Origin: SCGC-AAA076-P13 sp964613455
Lineage (GTDB): Bacteria; Pseudomonadota; Gammaproteobacteria; Magnimaribacterales; D2472
Reading direction: 5' to 3'
Assembly: GCA_964613455.1 (NCBI GenBank)
Contig: CAZTGS010000015.1
Coordinates: forward strand, 1-29,010
DNA length: 29,010 nt
The translations under genes were made by a program, and so were the position numbers. The notes under the pieces are model-generated. The model saw only the letters and a program-made list of their open reading frames with translations, did no database searches and was not told the DNA's origin. Shown here in pieces: positions 14,566 through 22,717 of the stretch (positions are counted from its first letter, which is position 1; each line of letters opens with the position of its first letter).

Positions 14566-15419
14566 TAAGTTTTTGTTATTAAAACCTTATCAATTTTTCT
14601 ATCATCAGCATGAGTAACTTTTACAATTAAATTGTCAATTTCAATCTTGTCACCAACCTTTGGGAGAACTCCTAATTGATTTATCACAAAGCCTCCAAGA
14701 GTTTCTGCGTCGATATTCATAGGGTCTATTTTTAGATCAAAAAACTGAGTGAATTCTTCGATTTCTACCTTTGCATCTGCAGAAAAAGTTCCTTTAGATA
14801 TTTCTACTATCTCATCCTCTTCAATATCATGCTCATCCTCAATCTCACCAACAAGTTCCTCTAATATATCTTCAATTGTTACTAATCCACAGATTGCACC
14901 ATATTCGTCTATAACAACTGCTAAATGAGATCTATCTTTCTTGAATTCCTCAAGCAAAGAATCTGCCTTTTTTGTTTCTGGGACAACATTTGGTTCTCTG
15001 AGCATATCTAGAACATTGAAATTGCTATCTCCTTCTACAATTTTAGGCAATATATCTTTTGCTAGAAGTATTCCGCTAACCTCGTCTCTATCTTTACCTA
15101 TTACGGGATACCTAGAATGTCCTGATTCAATAATCCTATCTATGATAATGCTAGTATCCTCATCTAGACCCACCGTTACCATATCAACTCTTGGGACCAT
15201 AATCTCTTTAACTGTTGTTTTGCCCAGTCTGATTGCTTTGTTTGCAATTGATTCTGCTTCTTTATCAATAATATTCAAATCTACAGCATCTTTTAAGAAA
15301 TCTGTGATTTCTGAAACGGATTGAGTTTTTATAAAAAAAGGGTTCCTAAAATATTTCTTTATTTTGGCTAAAATTCCCGAAGGAGGGTGATTGTCTTCGT
15401 TTTCTAATTTCTGATTCAT
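14565..15419 (-). CDS. corC: CorC/YbeX-type CBS-domain protein
   Basis: A 284-residue soluble protein. Two CBS domains lie at about residues 70-190 (TVKEIMVPRVDMVTVG, then DSLLEEFKKDRSHLAVVIDEYGAICGLVTIEDILEELVGEI). A C-terminal CorC/HlyC transporter-associated domain covers about 205-284. There are no membrane segments, which separates it from the longer CNNM-type proteins. E. coli CorC (YbeX) was linked to magnesium/cobalt efflux and, by its operon, to ribosome and RNA metabolism; the exact role is unsettled. The start ATG follows the ybeY stop with no gap (TAAATG), and its own stop overlaps lnt by one base, so it is translated as part of the miaB-ybeZ-ybeY-corC-lnt operon. Confidence 0.92.
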   Translation of the reverse strand: MNQKLENEDNHPPSGILAKIKKYFRNPFFIKTQSVSEITDFLKDAVDLNIIDKEAESIANKAIRLGKTTVKEIMVPRVDMVTVGLDEDTSIIIDRIIESGHSRYPVIGKDRDEVSGILLAKDILPKIVEGDSNFNVLDMLREPNVVPETKKADSLLEEFKKDRSHLAVVIDEYGAICGLVTIEDILEELVGEIEDEHDIEEDEIVEISKGTFSADAKVEIEEFTQFFDLKIDPMNIDAETLGGFVINQLGVLPKVGDKIEIDNLIVKVTHADDRKIDKVLITKT

Positions 15420-15869
15420 TTAATGATATGGGTTTTTTATATTTAATTTACTGAGCACTTCGATTTCTTTCGACTCCATTGTGTCTGCCATTGAGTCGTC
15501 TTCATGATCATGCCCAAGTATATGATATACACCATGGGCCAACATGTGAATCATATGGTCTTCAAATTCTTTGCCTTGATCTTTGGATTCATGCATAACA
15601 TAGTCATAGCTTATGGCTATATCACCAATATTCTTAGTTTCATCGAGAGAAATATCTTCATTTGTAAAAGACAGCACATTAGTAGTCTTATCTTTATTCC
15701 TAAATTGATGATTTAATTTTTTCATTTCCTCATCACCAAGGACTCTTAAATTAACAGTGCTATCAATAATTTTTTCATCACTAAAAATTGTATTGATTAA
15801 ATTTTCTAATTTTTTAATTAAAGAGCTATCTAATGAAAAGCCTTCGTCAAATGAAATTAATAAACTCAC
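15420..15869 (-). CDS. ybeY: Endoribonuclease YbeY
   Basis: A 149-residue metal-dependent endoribonuclease needed for 16S rRNA 3'-end maturation and ribosome quality control. The UPF0054 signature HGVYHILGHDH gives the three metal-binding histidines His112, His116 and His122. The conserved KDKTTNVLSF segment (59-68) is also present. Length is near E. coli YbeY (155). The start is GTG; it overlaps the phoH stop by 4 bases (GTGA), as often seen in this operon. The adjacent PhoH-like ATPase is its usual genomic partner. Confidence 0.96.
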   Translation of the reverse strand: MSLLISFDEGFSLDSSLIKKLENLINTIFSDEKIIDSTVNLRVLGDEEMKKLNHQFRNKDKTTNVLSFTNEDISLDETKNIGDIAISYDYVMHESKDQGKEFEDHMIHMLAHGVYHILGHDHEDDSMADTMESKEIEVLSKLNIKNPYH

Positions 15870-16855
15870 TTATTTAGTTTTTCTTCAAAAATTTTATAGG
15901 CATCTATTATTTTTCTAACAAGGGGGTGTCTCACAACGTCTTGAGATGAGAAATGAGTCATGCCTATACCAGATGTATCATCAAGAACTTGAATGACGTG
16001 CTCGAGACCGGATGTGATGTGTTTTGGGAGATCGACCTGAGTTAAATCTCCATTAATGACTGCATGAGAGCCGAAACCCATTCTAGTAAGAACCATTTTC
16101 ATCTGGTCTACAGTCGTATTCTGACTTTCATCCATGATAATAAAGGAGTTGTTTAGAGTTCTTCCTCTTAAGTAAGCCAATGGAGCAACTTCAATAGCCT
16201 CTTTTTCAATTAGCTTAGTGACCTTATCAACGCCAAGCATTTCGTATAAGGCATCATATAAAGGCCTTAAATAAGGATCAACTTTTTGAGAAAGATCTCC
16301 TGGTAAGAAGCCAAGTTTTTCACCGGCTTCTACTGCAGGTCTAATAAGAATGATTTTTTCAACCTTGTCATTCAAAAGTGCATCAACTGCAGCAGCAACT
16401 GCAAGATAAGTTTTTCCAGTTCCAGCAGGACCTACTCCAAAATTTAATTCGTAAGTATTGATTTTTTTTATGTAATCTTGCTGATTTTTGCCTCGCGGTC
16501 TAATTATTTTACGAGGAGTTTTTATTTGTATATCTGGCATCTGTACCTGCTCTTTCTGATGCTTGGCAAGACTCAAATTTAAGTGAGATTGAATTGTAAG
16601 ATGAACGGCTTCTTTGCTTATTTCTATATTTTTTTTAGTTAAGTTATATAAATCAAGGATTGCATCTGATGCATGCTTAATATCTTTCTCTTTGCCTGTA
16701 ATATTTATTTTATCTCCCTTATGAAATACTTTCACAGAGAAAGTTTTCTCTATTAATTTTAGATTTCCGTTAAGCTCCCCCACAAAAAGCGCAATCCTGT
16801 CTGCGCTTGAAGGTTCAAGAGATATATTTTTAAGAGAGGTTTGTGTTTCTTGCAT
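15866..16855 (-). CDS. ybeZ: PhoH-family ATPase YbeZ
   Basis: A 329-residue cytoplasmic P-loop ATPase of the PhoH family. An N-terminal KH-like region lies at about 20-80. The Walker A motif is GPAGTGKT (142-149), the Walker B is FIIMDES (238-244), and a sensor-like NGDLTQVDLP segment follows at about 267-276. It is thought to act with YbeY in RNA processing, possibly as a helicase-like factor; direct evidence is limited. It starts 6 bp after the miaB stop and overlaps ybeY by 4 bases. Length matches E. coli YbeZ (346). Confidence 0.94.
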   Translation of the reverse strand: MQETQTSLKNISLEPSSADRIALFVGELNGNLKLIEKTFSVKVFHKGDKINITGKEKDIKHASDAILDLYNLTKKNIEISKEAVHLTIQSHLNLSLAKHQKEQVQMPDIQIKTPRKIIRPRGKNQQDYIKKINTYELNFGVGPAGTGKTYLAVAAAVDALLNDKVEKIILIRPAVEAGEKLGFLPGDLSQKVDPYLRPLYDALYEMLGVDKVTKLIEKEAIEVAPLAYLRGRTLNNSFIIMDESQNTTVDQMKMVLTRMGFGSHAVINGDLTQVDLPKHITSGLEHVIQVLDDTSGIGMTHFSSQDVVRHPLVRKIIDAYKIFEEKLNK

Positions 16856-16861
16856 TAAAAG

Positions 16862-18202
16862 TTAATTTTGTCCTCGGGAATTATGCAATGATCCTAGTAG
16901 TGAATAAGAAAAAGCTTCTTCGATATTAATATCTACTAATTTACCTATAAATCCAATATTTTGGAAGTCAAAATTAACTACTCTATTACATTCTGTCCTT
17001 GCTTGAAGCTGATCTGGGCTTTTTTTAGAAAATCCTGTAACCAAACATCTCTGAATAGATCCTATCATCCTGTTGCTCTGATCTTTATGGTGAATATCAA
17101 GCTGATCCTGAAGAATACGTAGCCTCTGTTTTTTTTCAGCCATAGGTGTGTGATCTTCTAATTTTGAGGCAGGAGTTCCAGGTCTCTTTGAATATATAAA
17201 ACTAAAAGATGAATCAAATTTTACTTCGTTAACAAGATCCATAGTGTCATTAAAGTCTTTCTCTGTTTCACCAGGAAATCCAACAATAAAATCTGACGAA
17301 ACTCTTAAATCCGGTCTGTAGGATTTGATTCTATTTACTGCGTCTAAAAATATATCAACAGAATAATTTCTTTTCATCTTTTCTAAAATCTTATTTGAAC
17401 CAGATTGAACTGGGAGATGAAGTTGGCTAACAAGCTGAGGAACAGATTGATAAACTTCAATTAAATCGTCTGTCATGTCTAATGGATGAGATGTTGTGTA
17501 TCTAATCCTATCAACACCATCTATATGACTAATAATCTCAATAAGATCAGATAGTCTTAAAATTCTTTCTTTGTATGGCATTTTATAAGAGTTAACATTC
17601 TGACCAATAAAGGTTATTTCAGAGACACCCTGTTCAGCTAATCTGGCCACTTCATCAAATATTTGTTCTGGTTTTCGACTGACCTCGTCCCCCCTTGTAT
17701 ATGGGACAACACAGAAAGAGCAGTATTTAGAACAACCTTCCATGATAGCTACGTAGCTTGAAGGACCTCCCGAGGTTGGCTCAGGCAATGAATCAAATTT
17801 TTCTTCTATGGGAAAGGTTATATCAATTGCTTTTATGCCTTTTGATTTATCAACATCCAATAAATCAGATACTCTATGAAGAGTTTGCGGGCCATATATT
17901 AAATCTACATAAGGGGCTCTTTTTTGAATATTTGCTCCTTCTTGAGTAGCTACACATCCGCCAACACCAATTTTTAAATTAGGGTTCTTCTCTTTTAATT
18001 TATTTAACCTACCAAGTTCTGAAAAAACCTTAGCCTCTGCCTTATCTCTAATGGAACAAGTATTTAATAAAATAATATCAGCTTCTTTTATATCATTAGT
18101 GACCTCAACTCCTCTCTTCTCTTTAAGAATGTCTGCTGTCTTTTGGGAGTCATATTCATTCATTTGACATCCGTAAGTTTTAATATAAAGTTTCGTTCCC
18201 AT
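16862..18202 (-). CDS. miaB: tRNA-2-methylthio-N6-dimethylallyladenosine synthase MiaB
   Basis: A 446-residue radical-SAM methylthiotransferase that converts i6A37 to ms2i6A37 in tRNAs reading codons that begin with U. The N-terminal UPF0004 domain carries cluster cysteines Cys12 (YGCQMNEYDS), Cys49 (NTCSIRDKA) and Cys83 (GGCVATQEG). The radical-SAM cluster is CSKYCSFC (Cys157, Cys161, Cys164), followed by VVPYTRG. A TRAM domain fills about 380-440. Length equals that of the family (E. coli 474). It heads the ybeZ-ybeY-corC-lnt-transpeptidase operon. Only 13 bp separate its ATG from the divergent DUF1820 start, so its promoter must lie inside that gene. Confidence 0.97.
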   Translation of the reverse strand: MGTKLYIKTYGCQMNEYDSQKTADILKEKRGVEVTNDIKEADIILLNTCSIRDKAEAKVFSELGRLNKLKEKNPNLKIGVGGCVATQEGANIQKRAPYVDLIYGPQTLHRVSDLLDVDKSKGIKAIDITFPIEEKFDSLPEPTSGGPSSYVAIMEGCSKYCSFCVVPYTRGDEVSRKPEQIFDEVARLAEQGVSEITFIGQNVNSYKMPYKERILRLSDLIEIISHIDGVDRIRYTTSHPLDMTDDLIEVYQSVPQLVSQLHLPVQSGSNKILEKMKRNYSVDIFLDAVNRIKSYRPDLRVSSDFIVGFPGETEKDFNDTMDLVNEVKFDSSFSFIYSKRPGTPASKLEDHTPMAEKKQRLRILQDQLDIHHKDQSNRMIGSIQRCLVTGFSKKSPDQLQARTECNRVVNFDFQNIGFIGKLVDINIEEAFSYSLLGSLHNSRGQN

Positions 18203-18207
18203 ATAAT
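18202..18207 (+). promoter_or_regulatory. Candidate -10 element of the DUF1820 gene
   Basis: A perfect TATAAT on the plus strand begins within the miaB start codon and ends 8 bases before the DUF1820 ATG. Transcription would begin at or just before the start codon, giving a leaderless or nearly leaderless mRNA. The -35 at 17-base spacing (TTTAAT) is weak. Confidence 0.45.
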
Positions 18208-18215
18208 TAAGTATT

Positions 18216-18542
18216 ATGAAAATAAATAGCGTTTACAAGATAATTTTTATGCAACTCGGAGAGATTTACGAGGTGTTTGCTAAACAAATTTATCAAAGTG
18301 ATATGTATGGTTTCATAGAGGTCGAAGATTATATATTTAATAAAGACAAACAACTAGTTGTTGACCCTGCATCTGAAAAGCTTGAAAAAGAATTTTCAAG
18401 CGTTCAAAGAAGTTATATACCTATGAATTCCATTATTAGAATTGACGAGGTTAACGAATCTGGTGAAGCAAAAATTAAAGAAAATAAAGGGCAGGTAAGT
18501 CCTTTCCCTTTAAATATTCATCCTTTGAATAATAAAGACTAA
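18216..18542 (+). CDS. DUF1820 family protein
   Basis: A 108-residue protein matching the DUF1820 family (PF08850), which is widespread in gammaproteobacteria and of unknown function. Recognisable blocks are YKIIFMQLGEIYEVFAKQIY near the N-terminus, then MYGFIEVEDYIF, and VVDPASEKLEKEF with SYIPMNSIIRIDEV in the second half. It has no signal peptide or membrane segment, so it is probably cytoplasmic. It starts 13 bp from miaB (divergent) and its last 4 bases overlap the end of orn (convergent), so it is squeezed between two RNA-metabolism genes. No Shine-Dalgarno sequence is seen, consistent with leaderless translation. Confidence 0.85.
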   Translation: MKINSVYKIIFMQLGEIYEVFAKQIYQSDMYGFIEVEDYIFNKDKQLVVDPASEKLEKEFSSVQRSYIPMNSIIRIDEVNESGEAKIKENKGQVSPFPLNIHPLNNKD

Positions 18543-19093
18543 TACTCTTCAGGCAAGAAAAGGTCTTTATAAAATTTTAATTCAGCAACAGACTCTTTAA
18601 TATCTCCCATTGCTCTGTGTGAGCCTTGTTTTTGATAAACCTGTGCCTCATTCATCCATCTAACTGCTGCTTCTTTAAATGAAGAACAATCGATATGTCT
18701 GTAATTAAAATAGGTTTCTAAGCGTGGCATATATTTAATTAAAAACCGTCTGTCATGAGAAACTGTATTACCACACATTGGTGATTGTTTCGGACCAACA
18801 TATTTAGATATAAATTCTAAAGTCTCAATTTCCGCCATTTGTTCTGTTATGGCACTCTTTTTAACACCATCGATTAAGCCTGAAGACCCATGCTGGTTTT
18901 GATTCCAGTCGTCCATCTCGTCAAGAAGTGTTTTTGGTTGATTGATAATTATATTAGGGCCTTCTGCCAGAATATTAAGCTGCGAATCAGTAATTAAAGT
19001 TGCGATTTCAATAATTCTTTCTTTCTCAGGATCAAGACCAGTCATCTCTAGGTCTATCCAAATTAGATTTTCTCTTGATTGTAGGCTCTTCAT
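18539..19093 (-). CDS. orn: Oligoribonuclease
   Basis: A 184-residue 3'-5' exoribonuclease of the DEDDh superfamily that degrades the final di- to oligoribonucleotides of RNA turnover. Motif Exo I is IWIDLEMTGLD with Asp14 and Glu16. Exo II is in the GNTVSHDRRFL segment, and Exo III is SHRAMGDIKES with the conserved His and Asp. Length equals that of E. coli Orn (181). It is divergent from rsgA, as in E. coli, and its stop overlaps the convergent DUF1820 gene by 4 bases. Confidence 0.97.
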   Translation of the reverse strand: MKSLQSRENLIWIDLEMTGLDPEKERIIEIATLITDSQLNILAEGPNIIINQPKTLLDEMDDWNQNQHGSSGLIDGVKKSAITEQMAEIETLEFISKYVGPKQSPMCGNTVSHDRRFLIKYMPRLETYFNYRHIDCSSFKEAAVRWMNEAQVYQKQGSHRAMGDIKESVAELKFYKDLFLPEEY

Positions 19094-19134
19094 AACTTTT
19101 TATATTCCTTCCTTTAGTGTATTTTGTGCTTTAT

Positions 19135-20004
19135 ATGGAAAAACTTCAATCTGGATTGGTAATAGAATTCTACTCTAATAGCTGCTTAGTTCGAACGAAC
19201 AATGCAGATATCAGCTGTATTGCTATAAAAGATGTTGTTGTTGGCGACATGGTAGATATTGAGATCATACAAGATAGCAAGAAACCAAAAGGACTTATTC
19301 TTTCTAGAAAGCCTCGAATTTCAGCTTTGGAAAAAAAAGAAGAATCTAAATCTAAGGTTGTTGCAGCAAATATTACACATGTTGGGATACTTGTAACTCC
19401 AGAGCCTAAAACTAGTAGAGAATTTATTGATAAATGGATTTTAACTGCCCTTTTATCTGGCACTAAAGCATTTATTATTAATAATAAAATTGATTTGAGC
19501 CAAGATGAAGAATATTTATCAAAGTTACAAATCTATAAAGATCTAAATATTGATTTAATTAATATTTCTGCAAAGGACAATATTAATTTAGATGAGGTAA
19601 TAGCTTATTTAGAAAATAAGTGTGTAGTTTTTGTTGGTAATTCAGGTGCTGGTAAATCAACTTTAACAACATCGCTGACTGGCAAGGATATAAAAACTAA
19701 TGTTCTTTCAAATAATCAAGGAGTGCATACAACTTCTATTTCAACTCTATATGAGATGGATAATGAAACAAGAATTATTGATTCCCCAGGAATGCGCGAC
19801 CTTCCCATCACAGGCTGGAGTGCTCAAGAAATTACAAGAGGTTTTTCAGAAATTTATGCTTTTACCAAAGAGTGTAAATTTAATGACTGCAATCATATTA
19901 AAAATGAAGGCTGCAATGTTTTATCAAAACTAATTAATGGAGAAATAAACGAAAGCAGATACAATAATTTTATTAAATTTAGAGACGGCGAAGAAGATGA
20001 ATAA
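19135..20004 (+). CDS. rsgA: Small ribosomal subunit biogenesis GTPase RsgA
   Basis: A circularly permuted GTPase that acts late in 30S maturation. An N-terminal OB-fold (about 1-70) is followed by the permuted GTPase motifs: NNKIDL (G4), SAK (G5), GNSGAGKST (G1) and DSPG (G3). A C-terminal zinc site has Cys, Cys, His and Cys in CKFNDCNHIKNEGC. At 289 residues it lacks the longer N-terminal extension of E. coli RsgA (350). I chose ATG 19135, where the OB-fold begins six residues later; GTG 19117 would add six residues. No Shine-Dalgarno sequence is visible for either. Its stop overlaps ubiE by 8 bases (ATGAATAA). Confidence 0.95.
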   Translation: MEKLQSGLVIEFYSNSCLVRTNNADISCIAIKDVVVGDMVDIEIIQDSKKPKGLILSRKPRISALEKKEESKSKVVAANITHVGILVTPEPKTSREFIDKWILTALLSGTKAFIINNKIDLSQDEEYLSKLQIYKDLNIDLINISAKDNINLDEVIAYLENKCVVFVGNSGAGKSTLTTSLTGKDIKTNVLSNNQGVHTTSISTLYEMDNETRIIDSPGMRDLPITGWSAQEITRGFSEIYAFTKECKFNDCNHIKNEGCNVLSKLINGEINESRYNNFIKFRDGEEDE

Positions 20005-20737
20005 AAAAACTCATTTTGGTTATAAAGAAGTTAATGAAAAAGACAAAAGTAAACATGTAGGTAATGTCTTCTCTTCGGTGGCAGGAAGCTACGATATTAT
20101 GAATGATGCTATGTCTATGGGCATGCATAGGCTATGGAAGAAGATACTTGTAGAGCTCGCGGGCATATCAAAAAAAGATATGATCTTAGATATAGCTAGC
20201 GGTACCGGCGATATAGCTAAATTAATCTCTAAAGAGTATCCGCAAACAGAAATTTATATGACTGATATTAATATGGATATGCTTGCAGAGGGCAGAGACA
20301 GAGCCGTAGATGAAAGCTTCTCATCTAACTGTCACTTTTGTCAGTTAAGTGGTGAAGTCCTTCCGTTTGAAGATGATACTTTTGATGTAATTACTATTGG
20401 CTTTGGATTAAGAAACTTTACCAATAAAGAAATAGGGCTCGCTGAAATGAAAAGATGCTTAAAAAAAGGCGGGAGATTATTAGTACTTGAATTCTCTAAA
20501 CCAACTAATCCATTATTTTCTAAAGTATATGACTGGTATTCATTTAACATTCTTCCTAAATTGGGATCAATGCTAGCCAATGATTCAGATAGCTATCAAT
20601 ATCTTGCTGAATCTATTCGAATGCATCCAGATCAAGAATCTCTCAAATCAATGATATTGAAGGCAGGTTTTGAAGGCTGTAAGTTTTACAACCTTGTAAA
20701 TGGGATTGTTTGTATTCATGTCGCCTATGAGAAATGA
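19997..20737 (+). CDS. ubiE: Ubiquinone/menaquinone biosynthesis C-methyltransferase UbiE
   Basis: A 246-residue SAM-dependent methyltransferase that methylates the demethoxy-quinone ring during ubiquinone synthesis (and demethylmenaquinone where that is made). The family signatures are FGYKEV near the start, VFSSVAGSYDIMNDAMSMGMHRLWK, the SAM loop LDIASGTGDIA, and FGLRNF with LEFSKP further on. Length matches E. coli UbiE (251). It overlaps rsgA by 8 bases upstream and the ubiJ start downstream. The following ubiJ-ubiB-tatABC order is the E. coli order. Confidence 0.97.
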   Translation: MNKKTHFGYKEVNEKDKSKHVGNVFSSVAGSYDIMNDAMSMGMHRLWKKILVELAGISKKDMILDIASGTGDIAKLISKEYPQTEIYMTDINMDMLAEGRDRAVDESFSSNCHFCQLSGEVLPFEDDTFDVITIGFGLRNFTNKEIGLAEMKRCLKKGGRLLVLEFSKPTNPLFSKVYDWYSFNILPKLGSMLANDSDSYQYLAESIRMHPDQESLKSMILKAGFEGCKFYNLVNGIVCIHVAYEK

Positions 20738-21230
20738 TTTGATAGATATACTCCAAGGCTTCATCCAAGACATTGAAGATGCTTCTCCTAATACAAAAAA
20801 TAAACTTAAAGAAATATATCCAATTAATTTTAAACTGAGTCTTTCAGGACATAAGAATATGTTTATTTCTCTTGATGAAAAATCAAAAAGAATTTCATTT
20901 GATGAAATCATTAACCCTGATTTTGAGATAAATACTTCAGTTAGCGAAATTCTAGAATTGATAGTTACAAAAAAAATAAAAAAAACTATGCTTGTTGGCG
21001 ACGTGGAACTAGCAATTGTTATGGTGAATACGCTAATTAAGTCAGACTTAGATTTTATTTATTTACTTGATAAGTACTTCGGCAATGTGCCAGCGGTGAT
21101 CGCATATTTAGCAAAACAAAAATTTGATGCTCTAAGAAATAAAGACTCAAGAGAAGATAACTCTATACAATCTAAATTTAGGGAGCTCTCTATAAGATTG
21201 GACAGGATTGAGGCTATGAATAACCAATGA
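20718..21230 (+). CDS. ubiJ: Ubiquinone biosynthesis accessory factor UbiJ (SCP2 domain)
   Basis: About 170 residues with an SCP2-like lipid-binding fold (KLSLSGHKNMFISLDEKSKRI, then KIKKTMLVGDVELAIVMVNTL) and a charged helical C-terminus (SKFRELSIRLDRIEAMNNQ). UbiJ binds ubiquinone intermediates and, with UbiK, organises the soluble ubiquinone-synthesis complex. Sequence similarity to E. coli UbiJ (201) is modest; the identification leans on its place between ubiE and ubiB. Three in-frame ATGs are possible (20700, 20718, 20727), all inside the end of ubiE and none with a clear Shine-Dalgarno sequence. I take 20718. It overlaps ubiB by 4 bases (ATGA). Confidence 0.87.
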   Translation: MSPMRNDLIDILQGFIQDIEDASPNTKNKLKEIYPINFKLSLSGHKNMFISLDEKSKRISFDEIINPDFEINTSVSEILELIVTKKIKKTMLVGDVELAIVMVNTLIKSDLDFIYLLDKYFGNVPAVIAYLAKQKFDALRNKDSREDNSIQSKFRELSIRLDRIEAMNNQ

Positions 21231-22708
21231 ATATTTTTATTTTAATTTTTGAAGGCATTAGGATGTCTATGCTTGGATTAAAATCAGGTATATTTAGGAA
21301 TCCCGATGGAAAAAAGTTAGCAAAATATTTAGAATCTCTAGGTCCTATATTTATCAAGTTTGGGCAATTACTTTCTACAAGAACTGACATTCTTGATGAA
21401 GATACAGCTAAAGATCTTCAAGAGCTAACAGATAGCTGTAAGCCTTTCTCAGTTGATGTTCTTAGAAAAATTATTGAAAAAGAGCTTGGCGACTCTATAG
21501 AAAATCTCTTCAAAGAATTTAATAATGAGCCGCTTGCTGCTGCTTCTCTTGCGCAGGTTCATTCAGCAAAATTAAAAGATGGTGCTGAAGTGGTTGTGAA
21601 GGTCTTAAGGCCAAATATAGAAAGAGACGTTAAAAGAAACCTAAGACTCTTAAGAGCTTCTGCAAAGTTATGTACTTATGTTTACTCAGAAAGTCATCGA
21701 CTCAAGCCAATGGAAGTCGTAAGAGATTATGAAAGAACAATCCTAAGAGAATTAGATCTAAAGCTTGAGGCTGCAAATACAAACCTAACAAGGAAAAATT
21801 TTGCTAATGCTGAAGAACTATATATTCCTGAAGTATTTTGGGATCTTACTTCTAGTAAAGTTATGGTCCTTGAGAGAATAGACGGAATACCTTGTACTGA
21901 TATTGAACAGATTGAAAAGTATGGGATTAATAAGAAGAGATTAGCTGAAAATGGTGTAATGATATTTTTAAATCAAGTATTTAGAGATAATTTCTTTCAT
22001 GCTGATATGCATCCAGGCAATATTTTTGTTTCAAAAGAACATCCTGAAACTCCAGGATACATTGCGATTGACTGTGCAATTACTGGATCACTATCAAATG
22101 ATGAAAGATATATTCTTGCAAGAATGCTTCAATCGGTTCTCAAACAAAATTATAAATCTCTAGCTCAATTATTTATAAGTTCTGAGTGGGTTAATGCTGA
22201 TACAAATATCATTGACCTAGAAAATACTTTAAGGGCCTGTTGTGAGCCCATTTTTGAAAAGCCCTTGTCTGAAATTGAATTTGGTAAGTTACTTTTATAT
22301 CTATTTCAAAGCACAAGACCTTTTGGACTTTCTTTACAGCCGTCATTGGTTCTTCTGCAAAAAACATTAATACATATAGAGGGGATGGGAAGACAAATCT
22401 ATCCTGAACTTGATTTTTGGGGAATAGCTGAACCTTATTTAGATAATTGGTTAAAAGAACAATTCAGCCCACTAAGATTAAAAGAATTTATAGTAGAGAA
22501 TAAAGAAGATATTCTTTTAAAAGCTACTGAAATGCCTGGATTCCTTTATGAAGCCTTGGACGAGCTAAGAGGCTATTCAAAAAATAGGCAATCAAATGAT
22601 GAAAAACTTCATCAAATGCAAATGCAATTACAAAAACAGAAATACATCATAAGGTTCATTGGAATTGGTATAATAGCCATATGTGGTATCTTGATAATAC
22701 TCACATAG
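21227..22708 (+). CDS. ubiB: UbiB atypical kinase-like ATPase
   Basis: A 493-residue member of the UbiB/ADCK/ABC1 family, needed for ubiquinone synthesis at the inner membrane. The diagnostic KxGQ motif is KFGQ (44-47), the alanine-rich nucleotide loop is AAASLAQVH (104-112), and the VAIK-like lysine is Lys125. The catalytic loop is HADMHPGN (258-265), and the metal-binding segment is IDCAITGSL (281-289). The alanine in the last replaces the glycine expected in DxG. The C-terminus has one clear membrane helix (about 470-492), where E. coli UbiB (546) has two. It overlaps ubiJ by 4 bases, and its stop lies in the tatA ribosome-binding site. Confidence 0.95.
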   Translation: MNIFILIFEGIRMSMLGLKSGIFRNPDGKKLAKYLESLGPIFIKFGQLLSTRTDILDEDTAKDLQELTDSCKPFSVDVLRKIIEKELGDSIENLFKEFNNEPLAAASLAQVHSAKLKDGAEVVVKVLRPNIERDVKRNLRLLRASAKLCTYVYSESHRLKPMEVVRDYERTILRELDLKLEAANTNLTRKNFANAEELYIPEVFWDLTSSKVMVLERIDGIPCTDIEQIEKYGINKKRLAENGVMIFLNQVFRDNFFHADMHPGNIFVSKEHPETPGYIAIDCAITGSLSNDERYILARMLQSVLKQNYKSLAQLFISSEWVNADTNIIDLENTLRACCEPIFEKPLSEIEFGKLLLYLFQSTRPFGLSLQPSLVLLQKTLIHIEGMGRQIYPELDFWGIAEPYLDNWLKEQFSPLRLKEFIVENKEDILLKATEMPGFLYEALDELRGYSKNRQSNDEKLHQMQMQLQKQKYIIRFIGIGIIAICGILIILT

Positions 22709-22711
22709 GAG
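22707..22711 (+). promoter_or_regulatory. Ribosome-binding site of tatA
   Basis: AGGAG lies 6 bases before the tatA ATG and overlaps the ubiB stop codon TAG. It is one of the few strong Shine-Dalgarno sequences in the window, fitting the high TatA level needed relative to TatB and TatC. Confidence 0.7.
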
Positions 22712-22717
22712 ATTCAT

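Noticed and set aside
14941..15324. Long plus-strand open frame (127 codons)
   Set aside because: It is an antisense shadow of corC, with Ser/Leu/Ile-rich low-complexity translation and no recognisable domain.
18164..18169. Perfect TTGACA on the plus strand upstream of the DUF1820 gene
   Set aside because: It is 32 bases from the TATAAT, far too distant to act with it, and lies in miaB coding sequence.
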